A DNA stretch of 64,000 nt from Candidatus Uabimicrobium amorphum. GTDB lineage: Bacteria > Planctomycetota > Uabimicrobiia > Uabimicrobiales > Uabimicrobiaceae. The notes beneath the pieces are model-generated. The model did not search any database. It was given only the letters and a program-made list of their open reading frames with translations, and had not been told where the DNA came from. This document shows positions 1 through 9,130 of the stretch, in pieces. A program made the position numbers and the translations under genes. The DNA is taken from positions 6,834,501 to 6,898,500 of the forward strand of contig NZ_AP019860.1 of assembly GCF_009002475.1 (NCBI RefSeq), in the 5' to 3' direction. Numbering within the stretch: the stretch's first letter is position 1; the number at the start of each line of letters is the position of its first letter.

Positions 1-384
1 GCATATTTGTTTGGCAATTTCGAGTTGTTGCTTGAAGTGGATTTTATATTTGTGGTCATAGATGAGTTTTTTTAAGGTAATGCCTTCTATGTACTCCATT
101 ACGATAAAAAGTCGTCCTGGTAGCTCAATTAAATCTAGTCCATGTACCAGGTTGGGATGGTGAATCTTGGACATAAAGTAATGTTCACGTCGGATTCTTT
201 CTATTGCTTTTTCGACATGGTCTCCTTGGGGAATACATTCTTTTACCGCAACGAGTTTATTCGTCACGACATCATGGCAAAGATGTACTTGCCCTATTGC
301 CCCACGCCCTAGCAGTTTTTCAAATCTATATCGATTATTAAGCAATTGCATACCATCACCTTGTAAATAGACTTTTATTTTCAT
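1..384 (-). CDS. Ser/Thr protein kinase, N-terminal part (runs off window)
   Basis: The reverse strand reads 128 codons from an ATG at 382-384 to the window edge without a stop. The sequence is a Hanks-type kinase N-lobe: a glycine loop GRGAIGQV near residue 30, the ATP-binding lysine in VAVKE near residue 49, a C-helix region with RIRREHYF, the HPNLVHGLDL strand and the hinge VMEYIEG. The catalytic HRD and DFG motifs lie beyond the window, so activity cannot be judged. Only about 18 residues precede the kinase fold, so there is no N-terminal regulatory domain. No clear Shine-Dalgarno precedes the ATG. The gene points away from the YceK-like and CHAT genes but lies on the same strand, 96 bases downstream of them. 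It could be the distal member of their transcription unit or have its own promoter at 436-464. Confidence 0.85.
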   Translation of the reverse strand, partial: MKIKVYLQGDGMQLLNNRYRFEKLLGRGAIGQVHLCHDVVTNKLVAVKECIPQGDHVEKAIERIRREHYFMSKIHHPNLVHGLDLIELPGRLFIVMEYIEGITLKKLIYDHKYKIHFKQQLEIAKQIC

Positions 385-435
385 CTATGATATATAAAAA
401 TAGTGATATATGGAAGAAAAAATGTGGTTATATTT

Positions 436-464
436 TTTGTAACTAGTTTATAACTTGTGAACAA
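436..464 (-). promoter_or_regulatory. Possible sigma-70 promoter for the leftmost kinase
   Basis: On the minus strand TTGTTC (459-464) and TACAAA (436-441) are 17 bases apart, 52 bases before the kinase ATG. Each hexamer deviates from consensus, so this is only a candidate. Confidence 0.25.
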
Positions 465-480
465 AGAGATTGATTTCACT

Positions 481-762
481 CTACTCTTGTGAAAACTTTA
501 TTGCGATGGGCAATGTAAAGGTGTCGCCCACAAAGCTCAGCGGGAAATCGATAATACCCAAAGGTAGTGATAGTAATAGTAATGGATTCTCTTCCTCCGC
601 AAACGCGGTAATCACCGCAAAGTCCCACTGTATCCCTCCATAGACCCGTGTTTCTAAGCCCATAAAGCCATTGTTTGTTTTCGGAGCGCCAAACGCGAGA
701 TTGGCAACGGTACCACAACTACACATACAACATAATAATAAAATACACAATGCTCGAATCAT
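481..762 (-). CDS. YceK/YidQ-like lipoprotein (DUF1375)
   Basis: A 93-residue predicted lipoprotein. It has a short hydrophobic leader ending in a lipobox-like CMCSC with the acceptor cysteine at residue 16. The mature part matches the DUF1375 (YceK/YidQ) pattern: a YGGIQWD motif near residues 41-47, then a hydrophobic stretch with IDFPLSFVGDTFTLP near residues 70-84. That family is small outer-membrane-type lipoproteins of unknown role, best known from Gammaproteobacteria. A GGAGG ribosome binding site at 771-775 lies six bases... just ahead of the ATG, and only 14 bases separate this gene from the stop of the TPR-CHAT gene upstream, so the two are very likely cotranscribed. The family call rests on motif recognition without an alignment. 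Confidence 0.7.
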   Translation of the reverse strand: MIRALCILLLCCMCSCGTVANLAFGAPKTNNGFMGLETRVYGGIQWDFAVITAFAEEENPLLLLSLPLGIIDFPLSFVGDTFTLPIAIKFSQE

Positions 763-776
763 TTATTTTGCCTCCA

Positions 777-3700
777 TTAACTACGTTTACTGAGACGTTG
801 CTGGCGTCTATTTTGTCGTTGTTGCTGTAATTTTTTTTGTGCATTTTTTAGGTGTAGAACGATGATGACAACGAGGAAAATAGCAGCAATGAAACCAGCA
901 AGTACGATGAATAGCGTCTGATTGCCGCTGGAGTGAATTTGCTCATTACTTTGCTGAGGAAACCTTTTGTCATAACCGTTCATGACAAAAGGTGCCCAGA
1001 AATATGGATGCTGATACTTGTCACTGCGCAAAAATGCCAATTGTGTTTTGCGAAGCGATTGTTGTGGTGCCAGACCATAGAAGAAATTGCGATAAAAAGT
1101 GCGCATGAAATGATTTGTCGCTTTGTCGTCTAAAATCCACAAAGTAGAAAGCACCGCTCCGGCACCAGCCTGCTGAAAAGCACGACGTAAACTATAGACC
1201 TCTTCTCCTTGCTGTAGTGTTCCGACACCTGTTTCGCATGCGGAAAGGACCACCAGCTGAGTCGAGGTTAAATTCATCGACAGTACCTCAAGAGCAGTGA
1301 CCACTCCTTCACTACCCATGTTGGCATTGCTAAAAGCAAGACCGCATTGCAACAACGGATTTTTTACAATAGTATTGTCTTGCAAAATATCGGGAACGGA
1401 ACTTGTTTGTGGCTTAATAAAGCCACGTTGGTTTGCTTGGCCTTCATTACGACTATTGAGAAAGAAACCATGGGTGGCGATGTGAAGAATTTGTGGAGAT
1501 TTAACGGTTAGAATTTGTTGTTTTGTCGCCGTACTTCCCGAAAATATTTGTGCTTGTTTGTTGCAGTCGTCGGCAATTTGCGCAATACTTTGCGCCTCCA
1601 CTTGGGTAAAGGGTAATTTTTCAAATTGTAAATTTACTGCCGCACGTGCATTGTGATTTTTGCCGACGTTGCCAAAATCGGGGGCCGAAAAAATAGTTAT
1701 TTTCTTTGCCGCAGGGTACTGACCTTCTTGCAGTAAGTCTCGTGCCATGGTGAGGGGATGAATCGCAAAATTTTCAATGAGATATTTTTCGCGATTGTCG
1801 ATTAAGGCGTTAAATGGCAAAAGATGTAGTATGTTCTCACTGATTAAATACACGGTTTTTATTTGTGATAAATGATGCTCTAATGGCTGCCAAATATGAC
1901 AATAAATAACATTGGCGACCTTCGAAATAGGCTGGCGTAAGACAATTTTTTCACGAAACTCTTTAACATTACGGCGCAGGTCGTCAAATTGGGAAATAGG
2001 TAAAACAACAATATCGTCGTTTTTTACAATCGTTGCTAAGATATATGGCGTTGTGGACGCGGAAAAAATAACAAAATCCACAAGAGCTTCTTGTGGACGC
2101 AAGCGTTGCTGTATTTGCTGTGCGCTGACGTATTTGTAAGTGTGGAAGATAGAAATTTTATTGGTCAATCGTTGTTCTAACTGCGAAATTTCTTGGGTAA
2201 CTTTGTCGATCCGTTGTTTATATTTTTCGTGGTTCAGAGGAGACTTTAGAAACAGTTTTGAAAGTTGGTTGCGTTTTGTATTCAACAATTGTAAATCTGT
2301 GTGGTGTTTAGGATTTTTAGAGGCGCGTTTATGAACTTCCGCGGAAGAAAATAGTGCAAGGCTCTTATACAATAGTGAAATTTCGAAAATTTTGTTTTGG
2401 ACCTCTATACGAATATTTTTCGGAGTATGTGGATCTGTCAGTAAAGAGAGATAAAACTTTAGCGAACCGTCTTTAATGATGTTGTATTTGCCAAGAAGAG
2501 CCAACTTGGTTTGCTCGTTGCTCCCCTCAAAAGCACGCCGTACAAACATATGCGTTCTCTTCAAACAGTCATCGTACAGGTCCATTGCTTCACTGTAATG
2601 CCCTGTTCTCGCGTAATTTGAGGCGAGATTATTCATTGCCAACAATGTCTGGGGGTGCTGCTCTCCAAAAATTTTCTGGATTTTTCCTAGTATTTTTCGA
2701 TACATTTTCTGTGCTAGTTCGGGTTTACCATTCGTGGTATAAGTATCGGCCAATCCTCGTTCGATAACAAGTGTTGTGGGATGTTCTTTGCCAAGTAGGT
2801 TTTTTATTGATTTCAATAAATATATATACAGTTTTTCGGCCTGTTGATTTTTTCCTGTTTGCGTGTATAACCACGCAACACCCGTACCGATTTTAATTGT
2901 TGAGGGATGTTGTATCCCCCATACTTTTTTTGCTTTGTTATACGTATCCACCACAAAATCTGCATGTGCAAGTAAATCTCCTTGGCTCAAATAAAGATGC
3001 AAGAGATTATTTGCGGTACCAATGGTAACAGGATGTAGTTCTCCAAGATGTTGGCGACATTTTTCCAAATTATTCGTGTACATTTGTTGCGCTTGTGTTT
3101 CATGACCCTGTTTAAAGAAAACCGAAGCGAGATTGTTGTGACCAACAAATGTTTTAATATTCACCTCTCCATAGACTTGTTGTGTTGTATGTAAACTTTC
3201 ACTATAAAGCTCACGTGCTTTCGCAAATTTTCCTTGCTCTTCATAGATACTCGCTAAATTGTTCATTGAGTTCATTGTTGTGATGTGACTTTTACCAACA
3301 TATATTTTTTGTGTATCTAGAACACGACGTATTAGCTTTTCGCTTTCAGAGTAGCGCCCTTGGTCTTGGTAACAAACCGCTATATTGGAATACGATATCA
3401 ATGTAGAGGGATGATTCTCTCCTAATTTTTGGACCAAAAGTTGTGTAATGCGTTGGTACATTTTTTCCGCGCGTCGGTATTCGCCTAATTCACGATATAA
3501 ACTGGCAATATTCGATTCTATATTGAGTGATGTAGGATGATCTCTCCCCAGAGTTCGGATGCGTTTTTGCCATACATCCATCAACATTTTTTTTGCCTTT
3601 GTATACTGGCCCATTTTCAAGTATATAAAGGCAAAGTTCGCTTGTTCGTTGAGAGTATCCGAGTGATTTTCTCCCAGTGTATCACGCATCATTGTGTAAC

Positions 3701-4229
3701 ATTTTTGGTGAAGCGCTTGTGACTTTTTGAACAATGATAGGTCATTGTACAACGCGGCCAAATTTTGCATAGTGGTGAGAGTGTCACGGTGTTTGGCACC
3801 TATCGTTTTACACTGTAGTTTGTATGCTGATTGTAGCATCGACAATGCTTTGCGTGGATCTCCCATGTCTTGATAGAAAGAACCGAGATTGTTAACGGCG
3901 AGAAGTGTTGTTGGATGTTCTTTGCCATACACTCGTTGTTTCATTTCTAGTAAATGTAAATACAAAGTCTCTGCCTTGCGAACCAAACCGCTGTAGTCGT
4001 ATGCCAATGCTAAATTGTTACCCATTGCCAAAGTTTCAATGTGTTCTTCTCCCAGAAGTTTTTTCGCCGAGGTATATGCTTTGTCTCCTTTGGCAATAGC
4101 CTTTCTATATTGTGCTTTGTCTAAGTGTTGTAAAACCTCTTCATTGAGAAGACGCAAGGTGAAAATATTTTCTTGTGCACTGCAAACACACAAACACACT
4201 GCGAAACATAAAATATAAAATTTCTTCAT
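777..4229 (-). CDS. Secreted, membrane-anchored TPR-CHAT protein (copy 1)
   Basis: An 1150-residue protein with a signal peptide (cleavage likely after CSA, residues 16-18), about a dozen kinesin-light-chain-type TPR units of roughly 42 residues (about 30-560) with the recurring pattern G.(E/D)HP.TL...NNLA, a helical linker, and a C-terminal CHAT domain (about 770-1080). CHAT domains are caspase-like cysteine peptidases. The predicted catalytic pair is present: H920 in HIATHGFF and C998 in LSACETG. A single membrane segment at about 1104-1126 is followed by a short Lys/Arg/Gln-rich tail. Signal peptide plus C-terminal anchor place TPRs and CHAT outside the cytoplasm with the basic tail inside. 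It is transcribed divergently from the DUF4384 kinase at 4315 and is followed by the YceK-like lipoprotein. Substrate unknown. A close relative lies at 19310-22681. Confidence 0.9.
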   Translation of the reverse strand: MKKFYILCFAVCLCVCSAQENIFTLRLLNEEVLQHLDKAQYRKAIAKGDKAYTSAKKLLGEEHIETLAMGNNLALAYDYSGLVRKAETLYLHLLEMKQRVYGKEHPTTLLAVNNLGSFYQDMGDPRKALSMLQSAYKLQCKTIGAKHRDTLTTMQNLAALYNDLSLFKKSQALHQKCYTMMRDTLGENHSDTLNEQANFAFIYLKMGQYTKAKKMLMDVWQKRIRTLGRDHPTSLNIESNIASLYRELGEYRRAEKMYQRITQLLVQKLGENHPSTLISYSNIAVCYQDQGRYSESEKLIRRVLDTQKIYVGKSHITTMNSMNNLASIYEEQGKFAKARELYSESLHTTQQVYGEVNIKTFVGHNNLASVFFKQGHETQAQQMYTNNLEKCRQHLGELHPVTIGTANNLLHLYLSQGDLLAHADFVVDTYNKAKKVWGIQHPSTIKIGTGVAWLYTQTGKNQQAEKLYIYLLKSIKNLLGKEHPTTLVIERGLADTYTTNGKPELAQKMYRKILGKIQKIFGEQHPQTLLAMNNLASNYARTGHYSEAMDLYDDCLKRTHMFVRRAFEGSNEQTKLALLGKYNIIKDGSLKFYLSLLTDPHTPKNIRIEVQNKIFEISLLYKSLALFSSAEVHKRASKNPKHHTDLQLLNTKRNQLSKLFLKSPLNHEKYKQRIDKVTQEISQLEQRLTNKISIFHTYKYVSAQQIQQRLRPQEALVDFVIFSASTTPYILATIVKNDDIVVLPISQFDDLRRNVKEFREKIVLRQPISKVANVIYCHIWQPLEHHLSQIKTVYLISENILHLLPFNALIDNREKYLIENFAIHPLTMARDLLQEGQYPAAKKITIFSAPDFGNVGKNHNARAAVNLQFEKLPFTQVEAQSIAQIADDCNKQAQIFSGSTATKQQILTVKSPQILHIATHGFFLNSRNEGQANQRGFIKPQTSSVPDILQDNTIVKNPLLQCGLAFSNANMGSEGVVTALEVLSMNLTSTQLVVLSACETGVGTLQQGEEVYSLRRAFQQAGAGAVLSTLWILDDKATNHFMRTFYRNFFYGLAPQQSLRKTQLAFLRSDKYQHPYFWAPFVMNGYDKRFPQQSNEQIHSSGNQTLFIVLAGFIAAIFLVVIIVLHLKNAQKKLQQQRQNRRQQRLSKRS

Positions 4230-4245
4230 CGGACTTCCCTAAACA

Positions 4246-4275
4246 TTGACAAAATAGCGAGTTATCAATTACAAT
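4246..4275 (+). promoter_or_regulatory. Sigma-70-type promoter of the 4315 kinase gene
   Basis: A perfect TTGACA (4246-4251) and TACAAT (4270-4275) are separated by 18 bases in the divergent intergenic region. Predicted transcription starts near 4282, about 33 bases before the ATG at 4315. Confidence 0.6.
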
Positions 4276-4314
4276 AGGCATATTCACTTTACTCTTGTTT
4301 TGTTAGGAACAAAT

Positions 4315-6414
4315 ATGGAGCTGTATATACTTAGTCACTGTCGCTTCGCCGATAAGGCCCTGTTGCAAAAAGCATGGAACTTTTATCAACAACAGCAGAT
4401 GACAATGCCATTTATTGATTTTTTGTTGAGCAAAAATATCATTGATCGCGAGCAACATAAATTGATGTTAAGTGTTCGCTCTATTTTACAAAATAAATCT
4501 CTAGAACCCAAGTACTTAGCTCATTACGTAGAAAAATATTTGCAACTACGTCCACAAATGTCTTTACACGACTGGCTAGCAAAACAGCAGGTGATTGATC
4601 ATTCCCCCACAAAGGAGATTACGACACCTCCCCAAGTCGGGCGCTATAAAATTGTAAGTAAAATTGGTAGTGGTGGTATGGGAGATGTTTTCAAGGCCTT
4701 TGATCCATATATTAAAAGATACGTTGCCATAAAAACAATGCATTGCAATCGCTCTTCGCAAAGATTTCTTCGTGAAATTGAAGCTTGCGGAAAATTAAAC
4801 CATCCGCATATTGTGAATATTTTTGATTGCGGGCAACAGGAGAATATTTGCTATTTTGTGATGGACTTTATCGAAGGGCAAACGCTACACGAAAAAATTG
4901 CTTCGGGAATTACCATTGAAGAAACGTTAAGTCTGATAGAAAAAATTGCGCGCGCTTTAGGGTATGCACATCGCATGGGAATTATACATCGCGATATCAA
5001 GGCAAAAAATATCTTAGTTGATCGCGATGGAGAACCACGCATTGTTGATTTTGGGTTGGTGAAGATGCAACACGTTGATGAACTCACTAGACAAAATCAA
5101 ATCGTGGGGTCCATTTATTACATGTCACCAGAGCAAATAGATTCCGGTTTAGGAGAGATATCGCCGCAAACAGATATCTATTCATTGGGCGTTGTTATGT
5201 ATCATGCCTTGAGCGGTATGTTGCCTTTCTCGGGGAATTCGCAAGTGGAAGTGATGAATCTCATCGTAAATTCTCCAACCCCGTTGCTCAGTGACGTAAA
5301 GAATGATATCAAGAGTCAAGTGGAAAAAGTATGTAGGAAGGCGATGGCAAAAGAGATTGGTAATCGCTACGGCAGCGCCGAAGAATTTGCCGCGAGTATC
5401 GCAAATCTTAAAAGCACACCACGCTCTAGTCGTGTGAAACGTTCACCACACGTACCAGCAAAAAAACAAGCGCTTGTCGCATTGCTCGTGTTGGTGTTAC
5501 TAATGTGTAGTTTTTTCATTTTTACCATGTCGACGTCAAAAATTACGTTTCCTACCATCTCATACAAGAATGTGGCGATTCTAAAGGAAGAACCTTATTT
5601 TTTGACAGCGAAGGATCGGATTACCATACGCAATCATAGTCAGTCATATATATATTTTTTTGCACGGAAAAATGGTAAAATCTTTACATTGGATCAGTAC
5701 TTCGTTTCTCCTCAAACACAAGAACTGCAAATTTTAGCAAAGGAAGTCAATTATCACGAGGATTGGTTACTATTACCTTCGCATAACAAATTGTCCATCG
5801 ATAAAATTGAACGCGTCATCAGTTCGTTTGCTTCACGAGGGATTAAAACAAAAAAAATAGGCTCATACACGCCGCAACAGAAAATCTCTTGGCGTATCTA
5901 CGGTATTGGCGAAGACTTCACGCAAACTTTACTTGGAAGCTTTTCCATTTCTCCCGAACCTTTTCTCGTGGATTTTTTCGTACGTGGTAAGCAACAACCT
6001 CTTTTCCAACCTCTTTCCAAAATTGAATATGTAACAGAAGGAGATCAACTACAACTGCGCATTTTTGCTCACAAGAAAAACGACTACCTGAGTATTTTTT
6101 TTAAAGATAGTAAAGGAGAAGTGGGCTACCTTTTTCCTGAGGAGGGTTCTGTGACACGTCCCTTCGCTTCATACAGCAAAAACAAAAATATGATTTACAT
6201 TCCCGACAAATACCAAGGGTTTGAATTTGATCATCATGCAGGAAAAGAACACATCATTGTGTTTTTCCAGGAAACCCCCATAGATAACGAGCGAATTGTT
6301 GCGTGGTTACACAATGTCTCCATACCACTTTCTCCACAAAATGAATTGTCGTTGTCTAAGTTATGTTCAGATTTTAAAATAATCACTATTACTCATAAAA
6401 CTAGTGAACAATAA
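4315..6414 (+). CDS. Transmembrane Ser/Thr kinase with extracytoplasmic DUF4384-like region
   Basis: Start at ATG 4315, because AGGA at 4305-4308 sits six bases ahead; a TTG at 4300 is the longer alternative. The 699-residue protein has an N-terminal helical module of about 100 residues (pattern ...LL.KA..F, FLLSKNIID) similar to the start of the kinases at 32480 and 35400, and a PknB-type kinase (about 108-370) with GSGGMG, K140, H225-R226-D227 in HRDIKAKN, DFG and MSPEQ. A membrane helix follows (about 386-406), then an outer region of about 290 residues. Its last 100 residues match DUF4384: EGDQLQLRIFAHKKNDYL, KGEVGYLFP, then YIPD and a G.EHIIVF strand. The preceding segment looks like a second, degenerate copy. 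It is divergent from the TPR-CHAT gene, as the family's other member here (22703-24544) is in an operon with one. The outer domain probably senses or binds an extracytoplasmic partner. Confidence 0.88.
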   Translation: MELYILSHCRFADKALLQKAWNFYQQQQMTMPFIDFLLSKNIIDREQHKLMLSVRSILQNKSLEPKYLAHYVEKYLQLRPQMSLHDWLAKQQVIDHSPTKEITTPPQVGRYKIVSKIGSGGMGDVFKAFDPYIKRYVAIKTMHCNRSSQRFLREIEACGKLNHPHIVNIFDCGQQENICYFVMDFIEGQTLHEKIASGITIEETLSLIEKIARALGYAHRMGIIHRDIKAKNILVDRDGEPRIVDFGLVKMQHVDELTRQNQIVGSIYYMSPEQIDSGLGEISPQTDIYSLGVVMYHALSGMLPFSGNSQVEVMNLIVNSPTPLLSDVKNDIKSQVEKVCRKAMAKEIGNRYGSAEEFAASIANLKSTPRSSRVKRSPHVPAKKQALVALLVLVLLMCSFFIFTMSTSKITFPTISYKNVAILKEEPYFLTAKDRITIRNHSQSYIYFFARKNGKIFTLDQYFVSPQTQELQILAKEVNYHEDWLLLPSHNKLSIDKIERVISSFASRGIKTKKIGSYTPQQKISWRIYGIGEDFTQTLLGSFSISPEPFLVDFFVRGKQQPLFQPLSKIEYVTEGDQLQLRIFAHKKNDYLSIFFKDSKGEVGYLFPEEGSVTRPFASYSKNKNMIYIPDKYQGFEFDHHAGKEHIIVFFQETPIDNERIVAWLHNVSIPLSPQNELSLSKLCSDFKIITITHKTSEQ

Positions 6415-6436
6415 AGGCATGCCAGGTAAAGATACT

Positions 6437-6466
6437 TGGCTGGTATGTCGCTAGCCATCTTTTTTT
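6437..6466 (+). terminator. Rho-independent terminator after the 4315 kinase gene
   Basis: TGGCTGG (6437-6443) pairs with CTAGCCA (6451-6457) with one G-T wobble and a seven-base loop, followed by TC and seven T residues. It lies 23 bases after the kinase stop and just ahead of the ribosome binding site of the next gene, so it could also act as an attenuator. Confidence 0.6.
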
Positions 6467-6478
6467 GTAGGAACCACC

Positions 6479-9130
6479 ATGGAAGATAAAAAACAAAAAG
6501 TTCAAAAGTTCAAAAAGCGTTTACAGCAACTACTAAAAAACGAAGAGTGGGAAGAGTCTCTAGTTGTTTTTGATGAGCTCATCTTGGTACGAGAGACTCC
6601 CCAAAGATGGTGTAATCGCAGTTTTGTTTTATTGCAACTTGGTAAAATAGGCCTGGCAATTGAAGGGTATAAAAAAGCATTAAAGTTAGACCCGAATCAC
6701 GAAATCGCCCACCGCGGTCTTGCAAAAGCAGAGGAAATTTTACGCAGTTTGAAAGATGAGGACGAAGAAGACTACGCCGTTGATTCTGAAAAAGAAACAC
6801 AAGAAGCGAGTGAAGAACAACGCTTAATCAAGCAATTTAAAAATTTTACCCGACAAAAAAACTGGGACCAAGCCCTCATCGTTTTAGACGGTCTCATTGC
6901 GATAAAACCTACCGTGGAACGTTTATGTAATCAAGGCACGATTCTTGCCAAACAAGGTTCACTTAAGCTCGCTTTGAGTAGTTACAACGGTGCGTTGCAA
7001 ATAGATTCCAATTCGGAAGCTGCGCAACAAGGTGTTCAGAGAATTCAAAAGATGATCTATGAGGTACGCGAAGGTACAAAAGAAGAGCCTCTACTTGCAG
7101 TACAACTTGTGGAAGATAAGTCCAATACCCTTCTCGTGTTCATCATTGCTGCGATTGCATTTGTTTTGATCATCGCTTTGATTCAGAGTATGTTTAGTAA
7201 TGGTGAATCGGTTTCTAACAATGAAAATATCGAGAAAAATATTGACGAGGGAACCACCAGCGAGCAGTATGCTGCAGAGCAGAAAGCCAAAGGCTTCATC
7301 GAATACAACGGAAAATGGGTGACGGCACAACAAAAGTTTTCCATGGAGCAGCAGGCCAAAGGTTTAGTGGAGCACGATGGTAAGTGGATGACAACTGAGC
7401 AAAAGTTCCGCATGGAACAGGAAGCGAAAGGCTTCATCGAATACAACGGAAAATGGGTGACGGCACAACAGAAGTTTACTAGTGAGCAACAAGCCAAAGG
7501 TTTGGTCGAATACAACGGCAAATGGGTGACAGCGCAACAGAAATTTATTAGCGAGCAACGAGCCAAAGGTTTAGTTGAATACAAAGGTAAATGGATGACG
7601 GCGCAACAGAAACTGGCCAGCGAACAACAGGCAAAAGGTTTGGTGGAGTACAAAGGTAAATGGATGACAGCTGAGCAAAAATTTACCCGTGAACAAAAAG
7701 CCAAGGGATTGGTGAAATTTGACAACAAGTGGATCACCAAAAAAGAATGGCAAAAAAAACAGCAACTTTTACATGAAACGCTTCCGAAAAAACTTCGTGA
7801 TTATCATGTTTATCTCGAAAGAGAATGTAAAAAAGCAGCAAAAAACAAAGAATTTAGAGAAGCGTATTTACATCTCAAAAACCATGTGCAGAAACTCGAT
7901 GAATTTTTAGGCGTTGATATAAAAAGCCCTGTCGTAGAAAAAATACGCAGTAAAATACCTGTGCACAAAAGCTATATTTTCCCATTGCGTTTGTTTGAAC
8001 AGCAACGCGATGTCGATTTGGCGTTTTCTCCTAGCAAGTTAGCGCATCTAGAAAAAGATATATTAGAGTTACAAGCCAAATTTTCGCAAACGATCACTTT
8101 ACGTGATAAAACAAATTTCAATTTGCAAACGCTAGAAACGAACATAAGTAGTACTAGAAATGAAGTAAGTCGACTAAAAAGTGATATCAAGTCTGTGATA
8201 ACTCTGGGGTCGCGTATAAAAGAAATTAAAGATCGGCTAAAAAGACATACATCTGGCCTCACAAAAATTTTAAAGAAAGAGAAACAGCTCGATGTTGATG
8301 TTGCGGTTGCAGAAAAACGACTTTCACAGTTACGTAGCAAACAAAGTCTAAGTAATAAACTTTCCGATTTGCGAAGATCCATACGTGAAAAACAAGAAAG
8401 CTTTGACAATGTTGTTGGAGAAGCGAAGCTTTTACGACGTGAAGTAGATCAATTAGAAAGACGCATTCGCAATTCAAATGATGAACAAGAAAAACAACGG
8501 TTACGTAGACAAGTTGCAGGTCTAAAAAACCAAATCCGAGATAAAGAAATCATCCAAGAAGAACTTCAAGACGCCCAAACAAGGCTAAGAGACCAGGAAT
8601 TTACAATCCAAGAGTTGGAGAATAAACGCCAGGAAAGAGAAGATGAGGTCCTACGTTTACGCGAAGAAAAATCTTCCGCCAAAGAAGAACGACAAAAAAT
8701 AAAGCGCGAAGTTTCCGATTTAGGAGAGGAAAAGCAACAAAAGGAAGCTCAATACCAAAAAGCTAAAAACATGTTACCTCAATGGAAAAGTAGTCTAGAA
8801 AATGCAGAAAAGCTCCTACAAAATCAAAAAAAACAACAGCGTGAGCAACAGCAAAATCTCGAAAATTACGAGAGAGAACTACAACCACTCAACAAATTAA
8901 AAAAACGTAAGCAAAATATTCTGCATGTTGTAGATCAGTTTCAACGCTGGTGGATTAATTTGCAAGGGAACGCAAAGGTATTTCGAACCGGTGAGCATCC
9001 GGTAAAAGACCCGCTGAAAAATATGCTACTCGCTCTGTATGCTCTTCACAATTTTTCGCGTGACCATATCCGCGTAAAAATACACAAAGGCTACCGTTCT
9101 TTAGGGAAAGCCGCTGTTTATTTTCAATAA
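6479..9130 (+). CDS. TPR / single-span membrane / coiled-coil protein with seven 23-residue repeats
   Basis: An 883-residue protein of unknown function. Residues 1-75 and 115-190 hold two similar TPR-like blocks (WEESLVVFDELI and WDQALIVLDGLI, each followed by a repeat resembling GLAIEGYKKALKLDPN). No signal peptide is seen. A membrane helix is at about 218-240. Seven tandem 23-residue units with core AKG(L/F)(V/I)EY.GKW(V/M)T cover residues 267-427. The C-terminal half (about 520-830) is a long charged coiled coil, ending in a short globular tail containing RWWINLQGNAKVF. Topology suggests TPRs in the cytoplasm and repeats plus coiled coil outside. The start is supported by TAGGA six bases before the ATG. 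The GKW repeat type occurs in other planctomycete-like proteins, but no role is assigned. A structural or cell-envelope scaffolding role is a guess. Confidence 0.85.
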   Translation: MEDKKQKVQKFKKRLQQLLKNEEWEESLVVFDELILVRETPQRWCNRSFVLLQLGKIGLAIEGYKKALKLDPNHEIAHRGLAKAEEILRSLKDEDEEDYAVDSEKETQEASEEQRLIKQFKNFTRQKNWDQALIVLDGLIAIKPTVERLCNQGTILAKQGSLKLALSSYNGALQIDSNSEAAQQGVQRIQKMIYEVREGTKEEPLLAVQLVEDKSNTLLVFIIAAIAFVLIIALIQSMFSNGESVSNNENIEKNIDEGTTSEQYAAEQKAKGFIEYNGKWVTAQQKFSMEQQAKGLVEHDGKWMTTEQKFRMEQEAKGFIEYNGKWVTAQQKFTSEQQAKGLVEYNGKWVTAQQKFISEQRAKGLVEYKGKWMTAQQKLASEQQAKGLVEYKGKWMTAEQKFTREQKAKGLVKFDNKWITKKEWQKKQQLLHETLPKKLRDYHVYLERECKKAAKNKEFREAYLHLKNHVQKLDEFLGVDIKSPVVEKIRSKIPVHKSYIFPLRLFEQQRDVDLAFSPSKLAHLEKDILELQAKFSQTITLRDKTNFNLQTLETNISSTRNEVSRLKSDIKSVITLGSRIKEIKDRLKRHTSGLTKILKKEKQLDVDVAVAEKRLSQLRSKQSLSNKLSDLRRSIREKQESFDNVVGEAKLLRREVDQLERRIRNSNDEQEKQRLRRQVAGLKNQIRDKEIIQEELQDAQTRLRDQEFTIQELENKRQEREDEVLRLREEKSSAKEERQKIKREVSDLGEEKQQKEAQYQKAKNMLPQWKSSLENAEKLLQNQKKQQREQQQNLENYERELQPLNKLKKRKQNILHVVDQFQRWWINLQGNAKVFRTGEHPVKDPLKNMLLALYALHNFSRDHIRVKIHKGYRSLGKAAVYFQ
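7277..7759 (+). repeat. Seven in-frame 69-bp tandem repeats
   Basis: Seven units of 23 codons without gaps. Units 1 and 3 share a run of almost identical bases (from 7292 and 7430), and units 5 and 6 share another, so at least part of the array arose by recent duplication. The last unit is the most diverged. Confidence 0.9.

Noticed and set aside
6437..6452. A second sigma-54-like element before the 6479 gene
   Set aside because: GG-N10-GC spacing fits, but four other consensus positions fail, and the bases form the stem of a good T-run terminator.
7183..7740. 185-residue minus-strand frame with internal repeats
   Set aside because: It is the antisense shadow of the seven-unit repeat array; its repeats mirror the sense repeats and no ribosome site or domain is seen.
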